Assembly: GCA_001939145.1 (NCBI GenBank)
Contig: LSRX01000053.1
Span: forward strand, 930,468 to 994,467
Reading direction: 5' to 3'
DNA length: 64,000 bases
Source: Symbiodinium microadriaticum
Taxonomy: Eukaryota > Sar > Dinophyceae > Suessiales > Symbiodiniaceae
Part shown: positions 41,046 to 51,499 of the stretch, in pieces
How positions within the stretch are numbered: position 1 is the stretch's first letter
Layout: every line of letters begins with the position of its first letter
Program-made: the position numbers and the translations under genes
Notes under the pieces: generated by a model
Databases searched by the model: none
The model's input: the letters and a program-made list of their open reading frames with translations, nothing else
Told to the model about the DNA's origin: nothing

Positions 41046-42453
41046 AAGCCGTAGTACCCGTCTACGAAGCCTCTTTTGGGTTTAAAGCCGAAGCCCCACG
41101 CCCAGAGCCCCTGCTGAAACTCCCCCCCTGCCGGCTTCCTGGGTGGGTCACTCAGTAGTGCAAGACCGTCAGTCTCAGCTCCTGGCAAATTCAGGGGCTG
41201 TAGGTTTTTAGAAGAGTCGCTGTCAGGATAATACAGGTTTAGATAATGATTAACATGGTGGCCTTGCCTTACTGGTTGGAATACGTTTACAGGGTATATG
41301 ACAGAATGATGTGAGTCTTGAGGGCTTGTAAGTGGGGCTTAGCTTCAGGGCATGTTGACAAGATGATGGCATTTTACATTGCCGGCTTGTGCCTCCACGC
41401 CCGACAACACATCTTTGCTTCAAGGCTAGGAGAGTATTGGGATGATGAGTCACCTATACACCTGACGAATACAGGGGCCTTCATACTTCATGCATGGACT
41501 AGGGTGTTGGGGCTACAATATAGTAGAATGATATCGGGAGTATCAGGAAACATCGTTACTTTCATAACTATCCCGACCCTTGTATTGGCATGTATTGGCC
41601 CCTTCCCGCGGACGGCCTGATCGGACTTTATTCTCTCGATCATGTCCTTTCCTCGGCGATGAAGGATATGGGGAGAGGAGGTTTAAACCCGAAAAGCCTG
41701 GAGCTCAGGGTCGTTCACTTGGGGTTTAGGGCTTAGGGTACTTAGGGCTCATAGGGATTGAAGATGCCGGTTGAAGATTGTACATTCATACTTAGGAAAA
41801 GGCGAGGGTCTGCGGCTCAGCCTTCGTTCAGTTTGATAGCCAGTCAGACATAAAAGAGACACAGCGGAGTAGGCGAGCTTCTGCGATTGCATGTGCCCTC
41901 GTCTGACAAAGGCTCCCCTTCTGGGAAACCTCATTGTTGCATCGGGCTCACTATAGAAAACCGTTACCTTCCCTCGAATTCCCAGTTTCGCTATGCCATC
42001 AGAAGAAGGCGGAAGGCAAGTCAGTGCAAGAACTCGGCCCCAACACACACCCTAAATTACACAGCAACCCTCAACCCTAAACCCTGAGCCCTAAACCCTA
42101 AACCCAAACCAAAGACCCCACTGCAGGCCCTGAATTACACAGCAACTTGCAGCATCCGTCTCTTTTCAAGGACTCTGTAAAGTTGTAAACGAAACCTGAA
42201 AGGAAGCCCGATGGAAGCAAAAGCAACCCTTAAAGAAAGCCTTGAAAGAAGCCTTAGTTCATTCCAAAAAAGACCTTTAGCGACTGAGGCTTCGGAGTAC
42301 GGGACTCCTGATTTCGAGAAGCACCCGAAAACCTAAACAGCCTAAGCCCCGAAAGCAAGCTCTAGGCGACTGCCCCGGAAGTATTTCGGAGATTCTAGAG
42401 AGGCATGGCTTCAACAAGTCGAATCTTTCTGCCTACATGCGAAGCCCCAAACC
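41046..42453. other. Non-coding or unrecognised sequence
   Basis: The open frames 41318-41620 (plus, 100 codons) and 41749-42048 (minus, 99 codons) lack motifs, and I cannot support them. One CCCTAAA array lies at 42068-42110. Confidence 0.5.
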
Positions 42454-42860
42454 CTCTGAACTTTAAGCCCTAAGCCCTAAACCCTGAACCCTAAGCCCTA
42501 AACCCTAGACCCCGAACTTTAAGCCCTAAGCCCTAAGCCCTACACCCTAAACCCTGACCCTGGTGCACTTATTCAGGGTTTAGGGTTTAGGAGTTTAGGG
42601 TTTTAGGAGTTTAGGGTTTAGGGTTTGGAGTTTGGGGTTTAGGGTCTAGGAGTTTAGGGTTTAGGGTTCAGTGAAGGGGACCCTTCAAGGAAACCGCATC
42701 AAATGGGAACCCTCTTGGGCCCGCAAGCCTTTCAGCTCCAAGTCATTCACAGCAATGATGCGGTCACCTGGTTTAGGGTTTAGGATTTAGGGTTTAGGGG
42801 TTTAGGGGTTTAGGGTTTAGGGTTTGGGGTATGGGGGTTTTGGGTTTAGGGTCACCTGGT
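42454..42860. repeat. Head-to-head telomere-like arrays
   Basis: C-rich units (42454-42560) switch to G-rich units (42575-42680, again 42770-42860), so the arrays converge. Unit variants include CCCTAAG and TTTTAGGAG. Confidence 0.75.
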
Positions 42861-42867
42861 GAGAGTC

Positions 42868-43137
42868 ATAGTATAACATAAGGGCCTTAATGATTAGAAT
42901 AGGGGTTTTGGGGCCCATATACTATAGCTTTAGACTATAACTCACCTGGTGAGAGGCATACCTACAGGCTCCTTAGCACTTCCTTTTTGTGATTTATATT
43001 TTTAGAATCCTGTAAGGTAATCCCAAAAAGGAACTACTAAGGAGCCTATGGGCAATATAAGGGCCTTAATAATTAGAATAAGGGTTTTGGGGCCCATATA
43101 CTATAACTATAATCAGGGACTATTGGTTATTATTAAA
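42868..43137. mobile_element. Nested cluster: family F, family B, family F
   Basis: Family F at 42868-42950 ('aagggccttaatgattagaa', 'ggggcccatatactatag'), family B at 42958-43053 ('ctacaggctccttagc' with 'ctaaggagcctatgggca'), and family F again at 43054-43137 ('aagggccttaataattagaa'). The two F parts look like halves split by B. Confidence 0.65.
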
Positions 43138-43249
43138 GGCCCTAGAATGCGGGATTTAGGGTTTAAGGTTTGGGCCGTAGGGTCTACGTGTTGTAAGACT
43201 CAGTTGGGCGCTCTAGCGGTTTGTGGGTCCAGGATTGGGAAGCATAGCT

Positions 43250-43370
43250 GGTTTAGGGTCCAGGGTTTAGGCTTTAGGGCTCAGGGTTTAGGGTCTAGGG
43301 TTGAGGGTTTAGGGCTTAGGGTTCAGGGTTCAGAGTTTAGGGTTTAGCGCTTGGGGTTTAGGGCTTATTA
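43250..43370. repeat. G-rich telomere-like array
   Basis: TTTAGGG/TTCAGGG units. The overlapping 99-codon frame is a reading of the repeat. Confidence 0.75.
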
Positions 43371-43823
43371 TAGCTGTTCAGCTAGAACCTGTCTCGGGGT
43401 TTGATTATTGGCAGGAGGTTTCATCGCGGCTTTGGCTTAGGCTCTTGAGAAGGAAGCTTGTGGTCGGATTGTCGGGGACTTGAGCAGTGGTGGATGCTCA
43501 GCGCTTGGGTGTTGTCCCGACCTTCAAACACCCAAGCATCTCACCAAACCCTAAGCTAGCCATAAGCTATAAACTCTAAGCGCTAACTCCAAGAACACTA
43601 AACGCCTAAGCACTAGTCGTTGGGAGCTCTGGGGGAGGACCATTGCTACATGTTCCGGCTCTTACACCTGCGCCCAACCAGGGCTTTCGGTGGGTTTTTT
43701 GTTCTGCCGAGGAGCCTGGAAGAACAGCCGTCGCCGGATTGGCGGTGCTCCACTTCTCCAGCAGTCCTCCGGGGCCAGTATGACAGCTAGAACTCTTAGA
43801 AATCGGGCTTTGCGGGTATGTCA

Positions 43824-43940
43824 TACTGTTGATGATATAAGCCCGGCATTACTTTATTAATAAATTCAGGAACCTAAACTATGGGAATTAGGGTATATTC
43901 CACATTAGGTGTAATGCAGGATTTAGATCATCAGCCGTAG
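43824..43940. mobile_element. MITE-like foldback, family A (copy 8)
   Basis: 'tactgttgatgatataagcc' at the left; 'atttagatcatcagccgta' at the right; centre expanded by 'attaataaattc'. Confidence 0.75.
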
Positions 43941-44094
43941 TCTAGATAGCCCCCAAACCCTTACACCTTAAAACCCTAAACCCCAAAGAAAAGCTACGAA
44001 GGGATACTGCTTCTAATTCTGTCCGACATCTGCGTTTTTTTTTCTGCAGTGTGGCAGAGCCGCAGGCTCTTCGGTTTGAGGGTTTAAGAATGGC

Positions 44095-44410
44095 TTGGGG
44101 CTTAAGGGTTAAGGGTTTAGGATTTAAGGTTTAGGGTTTGGGGTTTAGGGTTTAAGGTTTGGGGCTTAAGGGTTTAAGCATCTAGGGTTTAGTGTCCAGG
44201 GCTTTCCCAAACACCCCGAAGGTAGGTAAAATAATGGCCCAACACCTATCCTAAATTCGAGACCCTAAACCCTATAAACCCTAAACTTGAGACCCTAAAC
44301 CCCAAACCCTAAATTTGAGACCCTGAACCTTAAGCGCTAAACTTGAGACCCTAAACCCTAAACACTAAATTTGAAACCCTAAACCTAAACTCCAATTTTG
44401 AGCCAAACCC
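44095..44410. repeat. Telomere-like arrays with a 'TTGAGACCCTAAA' higher-order unit
   Basis: G-rich at 44095-44200. At 44262-44390 the phrase 'aaac(t)ttgagaccctaaac' recurs about every 30-40 bp (five times). Confidence 0.7.
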
Positions 44411-45039
44411 AGAGCATCAAACCCCATCCTCAACGATACACTTCACAAGTGGAGCCGTGAACCTTCAACAAAACCGGCTATTGTTATGAGGTCACTAAAA
44501 GTATCCCTCTTGTAGCACCGAAAAGGGAATACTACACCCTCAACTGTAAACCCCATAACAGGCCTCAAAACCGTTGATTTCTGGCGGCCCTGGTTGTTGA
44601 ATTTCACAAAACCACTGTACAGCCCCACGAAACCATAGAACTCATGACAAGGAACACCAAAAAACCAAGGAACACTGCACGGTTGTAGCTGTCTAGGGTC
44701 CAGCTGGGCTTAGGGTTATGTCAGATTATGGCTGACCTCCCTTCACGATCTCTGTCACCACGATGCCCGCAGAGGAGTTTTTGTAGTTCAGCTGGATCCC
44801 GAGCCTTTGGTGGTTCTTTCTGTTTCTGAAGGCTCCGGATTGAGGGTTTAGGGTTTAGGGATTAGGGTTTAGGGTTTCCGGTTTGGGAGGTATGGAGTTT
44901 CAGTGTATATTCTATGACCCACATTCCGGCCAACGTGTAGGAGCCGCTACAAGCCATGCATCGAAACTGCTGGGTGTAGTGTCATGTGTTACGCCGCGGT
45001 GTAGTGCAGTTATAACCACAAGCACACATGAACGCATAC

Positions 45040-45480
45040 CGTATACATACATGCATTGTTAAATGCACATACATATGTATATATATATATATATATAGTA
45101 CATGCAGATAGACATACGTGTTCATTTATGTCGTCTACTATCAACAAAAACCTAGAAACATGTATACGTATATATACATATATACATATATACATAATCA
45201 CCGCACATATGTATATATGTACATGTGTAAAAACTGCATATGTACATGTATACGTATCTGCAATGTGTCTGTATATGTATATGAATATGTATATCGTTAT
45301 GTGTATGCATGTATGCATGTCCGCACGTATGCATGTATGCGTGTGTGTGTGTGTATGTTTATGTATCTGTACATAAATTAAACAAGAATACAGATGTATA
45401 TATACACACATACATATGTGTATGTATATGTATACGTATATGTGTATGCATATGTATATATATATATATATGGGTATATG
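45040..45480. repeat. Long 'ATGTATATGTATAC' microsatellite cluster
   Basis: Alternating purine-pyrimidine DNA (TA, CA, TG steps) for about 430 bp, including (TA)n at 45078-45097 and 45451-45470 and a (GT)n at 45341-45354. All open frames here are Tyr/Ile/Cys-rich artefacts. It may adopt Z-DNA or cruciform structures (inference). Confidence 0.85.
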
Positions 45481-45597
45481 ATAACTGCAATACGTGGCTC
45501 CTCACAGCGACTCTATGTTCGTTTAGTACTGCTGCCAATGAGAACAACTAGTAATCGCGAGCTCAGGACTTGGCGTCTGCTACGTTCCAGGGTTCGC

Positions 45598-45690
45598 AAA
45601 ACCCTAAACCCTAAAAACCCTAAACCCTAAACCTTAAACCCTAAACCCTAAACCCTTAACCCTTAACCCTCAACCCTTAACTCGCTTATC
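45598..45690. repeat. C-rich telomere-like array
   Basis: CCCTAAA, CCCTTAAC and related units. Confidence 0.8.
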
Positions 45691-46137
45691 GGACCGTCGA
45701 CTCAAGGCAATAGGGGGCTCAGGGTCGAAGGTTCGGGGCTCGATGCTTTGACCTCTAAACCCTTGAAGCCTAAAGCCTAACATAAAGGGGGCAAAGCTTA
45801 CAGCAGCAATGCCTTCTGCAGAAGGATTGGAACAATTTTTTGGGGAGTGTAGAAGGCCGCAAACACCTTCGGTCTTGATGTGTGGAGGTTTTTGGGGGTT
45901 TAGGGCTTAGGACTTCGGGTTTTGGGCTTAGGATTGAGGGTTGGGGGTGTAAGGTTTGGGGTGAACCGTGAACAACATCCTGACATCTCCTTTTACACTA
46001 CCGCGATCCCAAAAACCCGAAACACAAATCCCAGGACGACACAACCCGCCAGCCCCCACAAATGCTACACCCTCAACCCCACCAAGATCCTCTTAAGCCC
46101 AATAAGGGAAACAATCTAAGATGTCCCAAAGGCCTAC

Positions 46138-46622
46138 CTACGGCTGATGATATAAATCCTGCATGACCCATGGCTGTTTCAACAATACTTTTATCGCAAA
46201 CCACAGTGCATCGCAAACCGAACCGCTGTATCGCTGATTACTTGGCCACGTACCGAACCGATCGAACCGATCCTTACCGCAAAGTATCGCAACACACTCC
46301 AGCCCTCCGGAGGGCTGGAGCGGCTGGAGGGCTGGCATGGCTGGTGTGGCTGGTCTGGTCCGTGCGGCTGGTGTGGGGTGCTGTGTGGTTGTTGTGGCTG
46401 GTGTGGCTGGTGGGGGTTGTGGCGGGTATTCGGTATGGCGTATCGCTACCGAATCGAACCGAAACTCCGCAATACTGGCAATACATATACCGCTAAATAT
46501 CACATACGTATCGGTATCGACCGAACCGCCCGACTACAACCCTGATGGCCCCATAAAAAGGAATATACCATAATTCCCATAGCTGGGGGCCCTTAAGGTA
46601 ATGCAGGATTCATATCATCAAC
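46138..46622. mobile_element. Family-A MITE interrupted by an insertion of about 375 bp
   Basis: Left arm 'acggctgatgatataaatcc' (46140-46172), right arm 'aggattcatatcatcaac' ending at 46622, with the family centre at 46556-46585. The arms are separated by unrelated sequence, about 46176-46550. 'ATGGC' occurs at both joints, compatible with a 5-bp target duplication. The insert holds 'cgaaccgat' repeats, a perfect 24-bp palindrome (46297-46320, halves 'ctccagccctcc' and 'ggagggctggag') and a 'GGCTGGTGT' minisatellite (46321-46435). Open frames across it are unsupported. Confidence 0.7.
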
Positions 46623-47395
46623 AACCCTAAACCCTAAACCCTAAACCCCAAACCCCAACCCCAAACCCTAAACCCTAAACCCTAAACCCCTAAACCCTAA
46701 ACCCTAAACCCCTAAACCCTAAACCCCTAAACCCCAAGCCCTAAACCGTAGTGAACAAGAGCCCAGACGTCTGAGCCAAGAGGCTCTCCAGGCTTTCGAA
46801 CCGTCACCTTGCAGGGGGGGAGGATGTCAAGTTTGAGGATTGAGGGTTTAAGGGTTTCGGGGTTAATTAGGGTTCAGGGTTTAGGGTTTAGGGTTTAGGG
46901 TTCAGGGATGTCAGGTTTGAGGATTGCGGGTTTAGGGGTTTAGGGGTTAGGGTTCAGGGGTTTAGGGTTAGGGGCTTAGGGGTTTGGGGTTCAGGGGTTT
47001 TAGCTTTTTTGGGGCTTAGGGTTTGGGGTTTAGGACTTCAGGGTTTACGGGGAAGATATCAGGTTGGAGGGTTTGTCTGTAGCCCCAACAAACGTCCTCT
47101 TCTTTCGGTGCCACATGGTTTTAAACTCTCACAGCAAAAAAGTTGTAAGCATGTAATTACATCTTTGGTAGTACAGGAAGGGCTTCGTATGGCTTGGAGT
47201 GTTTCGGGTGTCCTGCAGGGTTGGTTCCCATTCCGGTTCAGCACCCCCTAAACCCCTAACCCCTAAACCCCTAAACCCCTAAACCCTAAACCCCTAAACC
47301 CCTAAACCCCTAAACCCTAAAACCCTAAACCCCTAGACCCCTAAACCCTAAAACTCTAAACCCCTAAACCCCTAAACTCTAAACCCCTTTGGGAC
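46623..47395. repeat. Telomere-like arrays (C-rich, G-rich, C-rich)
   Basis: C-rich 46623-46750, G-rich 46840-47050 with the repeated phrase 'gatgtca(a/g)gtttgaggatt' at 46826 and 46907, C-rich 47246-47395. The 80-codon frame at 47009-47251 is not supported. Confidence 0.8.
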
Positions 47396-47559
47396 CCTTC
47401 TAGCCCAGGGGAAAGGCGCTGCTGTGGGGCCCTAGGCTTTTGCGCTACGAAGACTCAAATCGTCGACGGCAAACCCCATGTCACATCCAAAAGCCCTAAA
47501 CCCTCAACCCGAAACGACTAAACCCAAAGCCATAGAAAGTCATCAAGCCTCAAGCCCGA

Positions 47560-47680
47560 ACTCTTAGCCACCCTAAACCCTGAACCCTAAACACCCTAAA
47601 CCCTAAACCCCTACACCCTAAACCCCTCAACCCGAAACCCCTAAACCCCCAAATCCCTAAACCCCTAAACCCCTTTGGGA
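47560..47680. repeat. C-rich telomere-like array
   Basis: CCCTAAA/CCCCTAAA/CCCTACA units. Confidence 0.8.
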
Positions 47681-47779
47681 CACTCCCGATGCCCACGCGG
47701 CCTGGAACTGCCGTGGTCGGGTGATGCTCAGAAGGAGGCTCTCCTAGCAACAGGGCTTTTGGGGCTTATAGGGCTGCGG

Positions 47780-48080
47780 TTGGGGTTTAGGGTTTAGGGG
47801 TCTAGGGGTTTAGGGTTTAGGGTTTACGTTTTGGGTTTTGGGTTTTGGGTTTAGGGTTTAGGGGGTTAGGGGTTAGGGTTTAGGGTTTAGGGTTTACGTT
47901 TTGGGTTTTGGGTTTTGGGTTTAGGGTTTAGGGGGTTAGGGGTTAGGGTTTAGGGTTTAGGGTGAAGTTCAGCGGTTGACGGTTTAAGGTTTAGGGGCTT
48001 AGGGCACGTAAGGTTCAGGGGTTGACTTTTTAAGCAGGCTTAGGGGTTTAGGGGTTTAGGGTGTAAGCGCAGGGTCTCGG
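47780..48080. repeat. G-rich array with a 70-bp higher-order tandem repeat
   Basis: A unit of 70 bp containing 'tttacgttttgggttttggg' occurs twice in exact tandem (about 47814-47963, key word at 47823 and 47893). TTTAGGG-type units lie on both sides. Confidence 0.85.
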
Positions 48081-48254
48081 TTTAGTCGGGAGTTTGGGTC
48101 TTTTTTTTTAAGTGTGGTGGGTCGGAGTTTGGGTCTAGGGTTGAAGGTTTAGGGCTTAGAGTTAGAGGGTTACGTGAGTTCATTGCCAAATTTTCCTTGC
48201 CTCGCATCTCGCAGCAGCGAAAGCCTGGGTCTTCCGGTGGCGAGTCGTTGAGGT

Positions 48255-48346
48255 TACCCATAGGCTCCTTAGTAGTTCCTTTTGAGGATCACCTTATGCT
48301 CTAAATCTAAACCACAAAAAGGAACTACTAGGGAGCCTATGGGTAA
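48255..48346. mobile_element. MITE-like foldback, family B (copy 3)
   Basis: 'ttacccataggctccttagt' at the left and 'ctagggagcctatgggtaa' at the right: nearly perfect arms. Confidence 0.8.
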
Positions 48347-48439
48347 GGACAACCGCCTTCAGCCCAATAAACCCAAGCCATAGACAGCAAGTCCTGAAGC
48401 CCTGAACCCAGAACCCCAAATCCTAAAAACCCAACAGCC

Positions 48440-48560
48440 CCTGAACCCTAGAACCCTAAACCCCTAACCCCTAAACCCCTAAACCCTAAACCCTAAACCC
48501 CTGTAAACCCCTAAACCCCTAAACCCTAATCCCTAACCCCTAAACCCTGAATTCGAAAAC
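48440..48560. repeat. C-rich telomere-like array
   Basis: CCCTAAA/CCCCTAAA units. Confidence 0.8.
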
Positions 48561-48645
48561 CTTCTGCCTGGGGCGTCGCTGTCTTCATCGTTTTATGGAT
48601 ATCGATGGCGGAAGTGCTGACCTCGAGATCGGTCTCAAGAAAGGG

Positions 48646-48756
48646 CCATGAGTTTGTTTGGGGTGTTTAGGGTTGTTTAGGGTTTAGCCATGAGTTTTTT
48701 GGGTGGTTTAGGGTTGTTTAGGGTTTAGCCATGAGGGTTTAGGGTTTAGGGTTTGC
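48646..48756. repeat. Tandem 'gccatgagtttt...gtttagggttgtttagggt' unit
   Basis: A unit of about 48 bp starting 'gccatgagttt' and containing 'agggttgtttagggttta' is repeated twice, then a partial third, followed by TTTAGGG units. Confidence 0.7.
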
Positions 48757-48850
48757 CTGGACTCGAAACAACCTACTTTTTTAGGGACTTCTATGAGGAA
48801 ACCATAATAAGGAACCCTAACAAGAGTAGGTTCTTTAGGGTCCAGTTAGG
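48756..48850. mobile_element. MITE-like foldback, family I
   Basis: 'cctggactcgaaacaaccta' and 'taggttctttagggtccag', with centre 'gaaaccataataaggaa'. Confidence 0.65.
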
Positions 48851-48906
48851 GGGGAGGGTCTAGGGCCCACCCGAACACTAAAGTCGACCTTTGTAGGATT
48901 CCTTCA

Positions 48907-49014
48907 TACTGTTGATGATAGAACTCCTTAGCATGACCTTAAGGACCCTAAACTATGGGAATCTAGGGTATCTTCCTTATTAGGGGTAATGTAGGATGTA
49001 TATCATCAACCGTA
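48907..49014. mobile_element. MITE-like foldback, family A (copy 10)
   Basis: 'tactgttgatgatagaactc' and 'gatgtatatcatcaaccgta'. Confidence 0.75.
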
Positions 49015-49091
49015 TGATGTCCATCTAGAAGTCCAAACAGAGCAGGTCCTTTCGGGTCCAGGTAGGGTTTTTGGGCTTTGAGGGTGCAAGA

Positions 49092-49200
49092 CACTGTTGA
49101 AGATGATGTAAATCCTGCACTAGGTTAAGGACCCTAAACCATGGGAATTTATGGTATCTTCCTGATTATGGGTACTGCAGGAGTTATATCATCAGCCGTC
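49092..49200. mobile_element. MITE-like foldback, family A (copy 11)
   Basis: 'actgttgaagatgatgtaaa' and 'aggagttatatcatcagccg'. The left arm carries a 3-bp insertion (gaagatgat). Confidence 0.75.
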
Positions 49201-49484
49201 TGGGGATTCAAGGGCACTGTAGTATCGCCGGTGCTCTTTTGGACCACGCCGGTTTTGACACCCCAAAAGGCTTCAACGAAGCAAACAAGACTCGGCAACC
49301 TCTGCACCGGGCTCATCCAAAGCACTGAAATTTGCCGATAAAGTCAACAAAGAAACAAGACACCTGAAAGCAACAACAGTGGCTTCCACGACAACTGCAA
49401 ATCCTGTGACAATCAGGGATTTAATTGGAAGCTAGTTGGCTTTCGGATTGCTGAGTAGGATCCTCATGGTGAACACCCTCATTG

Positions 49485-49596
49485 CTACGATTGATGATAT
49501 AAATCCTGCACTTTCCATAATAAGGAGTATAATACCATAATTCCCACAGTTCAGGGCCCTTAAGGTAATGCTAAGGATTTCCATCATCAACCGTAG
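49485..49596. mobile_element. MITE-like foldback, family A (copy 12)
   Basis: 'ctacgattgatgatataaat' and 'tttccatcatcaaccgtag'. Confidence 0.8.
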
Positions 49597-49897
49597 GCAG
49601 GATGTGGGAGGCTGACGGTTTGGGGGGTGCTTGCTCCCTCGCTCGTAAGGGACCTGGCTCAAGCTGCCACAAACCCGGCGACTCCCGAGCCTCTTAATGG
49701 GAACATACCCTAACAGTGTAGCAGGATCCCAACTATGATTTAAGGTATATTCCGTGGTTGAAGGCTTCTGGAGTCTCTAGGGTAGGGATTACATGCTAAA
49801 GACCGATGGCAGACAGACCGTCTAAGACGGTCTCCTCCACCATCTATTCGGATGCCCAGAAAAGAACCTTGGAAGCACCCTATGTGGACCTCTAGAA

Positions 49898-50010
49898 CTA
49901 CGGTTGATGATAGAAATCCTTAGCATTGCCCTAAGGACCCTAAGCTATGGGAATTATGGTATACTCCTTATTCTTGTGGGTTAATCCAGGATTTATATCA
50001 TCAACCGTAG
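49898..50010. mobile_element. MITE-like foldback, family A (copy 13)
   Basis: 'ctacggttgatgatagaaat' and 'atttatatcatcaaccgtag': the outer 14 bp form perfect inverted repeats. This copy best shows the element ends (CTACGGTTGATGAT). Confidence 0.85.
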
Positions 50011-50047
50011 AACAGGGTCTTGGGGTGTATCGTAGTACGGCCGTAAT

Positions 50048-50153
50048 ATGGGTAGTTCTCCTAAGTAGGGTCCCTTTTAGGTCCCCAATACACTACGGCA
50101 CCCTTATAAAAAAAAACCCTAAAAGGGACCCTAATTTCGAGAACTAGTCATAT
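50048..50153. mobile_element. MITE-like foldback, family C (copy 2)
   Basis: 'atatgggtagttctcctaag' and 'cgagaactagtcatat', with inner arms 'gggtcccttttagg' and 'cctaaaagggaccc'. Confidence 0.8.
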
Positions 50154-50158
50154 GATAA

Positions 50159-50335
50159 TCATATGGGTAGTTCTCTCAATTGGGGTCCCGTTCGATATGT
50201 TAAGGAATCCAAGCGTGGTAAATTCTTCGACTCCTATATGGGTAGGTCTCTACATGGAGGCCCCGTTTACCAAACCCAATAGAAGGCGGCAAAGAGGAGC
50301 CTGAAAGGGATCCTAATGTAGAGAACTGCCTATGT
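50159..50335. mobile_element. Family C in tandem: one half plus one full copy
   Basis: 50159-50232 starts 'atatgggtagttctctcaat' and lacks its right arm. 50234-50335 starts 'tatatgggtaggtctctaca' and ends 'gtagagaactgcctat'. With the preceding copy this makes three family-C units within 290 bp. Confidence 0.7.
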
Positions 50336-50561
50336 TAGACAGACCAGAGCCTCGTTCGCGGAAGAGATTCGATCCTGGGATAGAATGCTAGGATTCAGGG
50401 CTTAGGGCTTCGTGTTTAGGGGTTAAGGGTTTAGTGTTTAGGGCTTAAGCACGGCAAGGATTGGCTTTCCGAGGGCTTGAAGTTTGTAGCCGTTGAAGAC
50501 TCTCCAGGTTCTTGCACCGACATATCGGGGTCGAAGCAGAATTGCTCAGGATGACAAGAAT

Positions 50562-50670
50562 CTCTTAGGGGCCGAGTACCTTAGCCAAAAAAGGTTAACC
50601 TTTGAAACAATAATAGGTTTATATAAATCCCAAAAGGTTAAAGGTTACCTACTCAGCCCCTAAGATCTAG
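50562..50670. mobile_element. Foldback element, unassigned
   Basis: 'ctcttaggggccgagtacct' and 'ctactcagcccctaagat' form the outer arms; 'aaaaaggttaacctttg' and 'cccaaaaggttaaagg' the inner ones. Its layout is like family I. Confidence 0.65.
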
Positions 50671-51112
50671 ATGCAGCTTCCTGAGAGGGCTTGATGTAGC
50701 TATGGGCTGACCTTTGACGCTTTGTGACTGCGGCGTATTTTGGAGAAGTGTACGCCCTAAACCCGAAACCCTAAACCGTAAACCTTGGCTCTAATATAAG
50801 CTGGCGACAGAAACATGAAGCAACCCGTTTAGACTCGTGCATGCCAAGACACAGGAACCCCCCCTAAACAAAAAGAAACAGCCAAACCCCAACCCCAAAA
50901 CCTGTAACCTTATTTTAAACTATGCCTTCGAGCCCTAAACCCTAAACCCGAAGCCTTTGAACCCTAGACCTTAAAACCCTAAACCTAAGCCTTTGAACCC
51001 AAAACGCTAATGGACCCAGAACCTTAAACCCTAAAGTACAGCACATCTTGAAGGATTTCTGGCTCAGGGCGTTGAGCTTCATGGCTTGTGAGCATAGGCA
51101 ATCGTTGGCGTA
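50671..51112. repeat. Weak CCCTAAA-like arrays
   Basis: C-rich units at 50755-50785 and 50930-51040. No gene. Confidence 0.65.
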
Positions 51113-51200
51113 TCCCTAAGGGTCCAAGTACCTAATAATCATATCCTTTTCTGAGTACTAACATACAAAACTACTATCCGTAATCCAAGTACCCTCAGGC
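51113..51200. mobile_element. MITE-like element, family E (copy 2)
   Basis: 'atccctaagggtccaagtac' and 'gtaatccaagtaccctcagg'; internal 'catatccttttctgagtact'. Confidence 0.65.
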
Positions 51201-51290
51201 TTATGGTTCCAGTCCTTTAGGGGCTCCTTTGAAATTCTCGAAAACGGGACCCTACGGGTACCGTAGGGTTTTGGGGTAGCGCAGTGGCCT

Positions 51291-51384
51291 TACCCATAGG
51301 CTGCCGAGTAGTTCCTCTCTGGGATTGCCTGAAAGGATTCTAAATCTCAACCACAACAAGGAACCACTTAGGAGCCCATGGGTA
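51291..51384. mobile_element. MITE-like foldback, family B (copy 4)
   Basis: 'tacccataggctgccgagta' and 'cttaggagcccatgggta'. Confidence 0.75.
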
Positions 51385-51499
51385 GTGATTAGAAGAAGGT
51401 GGCTGAGGGGCGTGCATTACGTACTTCTTGCTTTTGAGGCTAAGGCCTCTAGCAGACGAAGGCCTAAATCCTGGACAGTAGACGTCAGGACCGTTCCAA

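Noticed and set aside
45010-45551. Tyr/Ile/Cys-rich frames on both strands
   Set aside because: They come from the alternating ATGTATAC microsatellite; no start context or motif.
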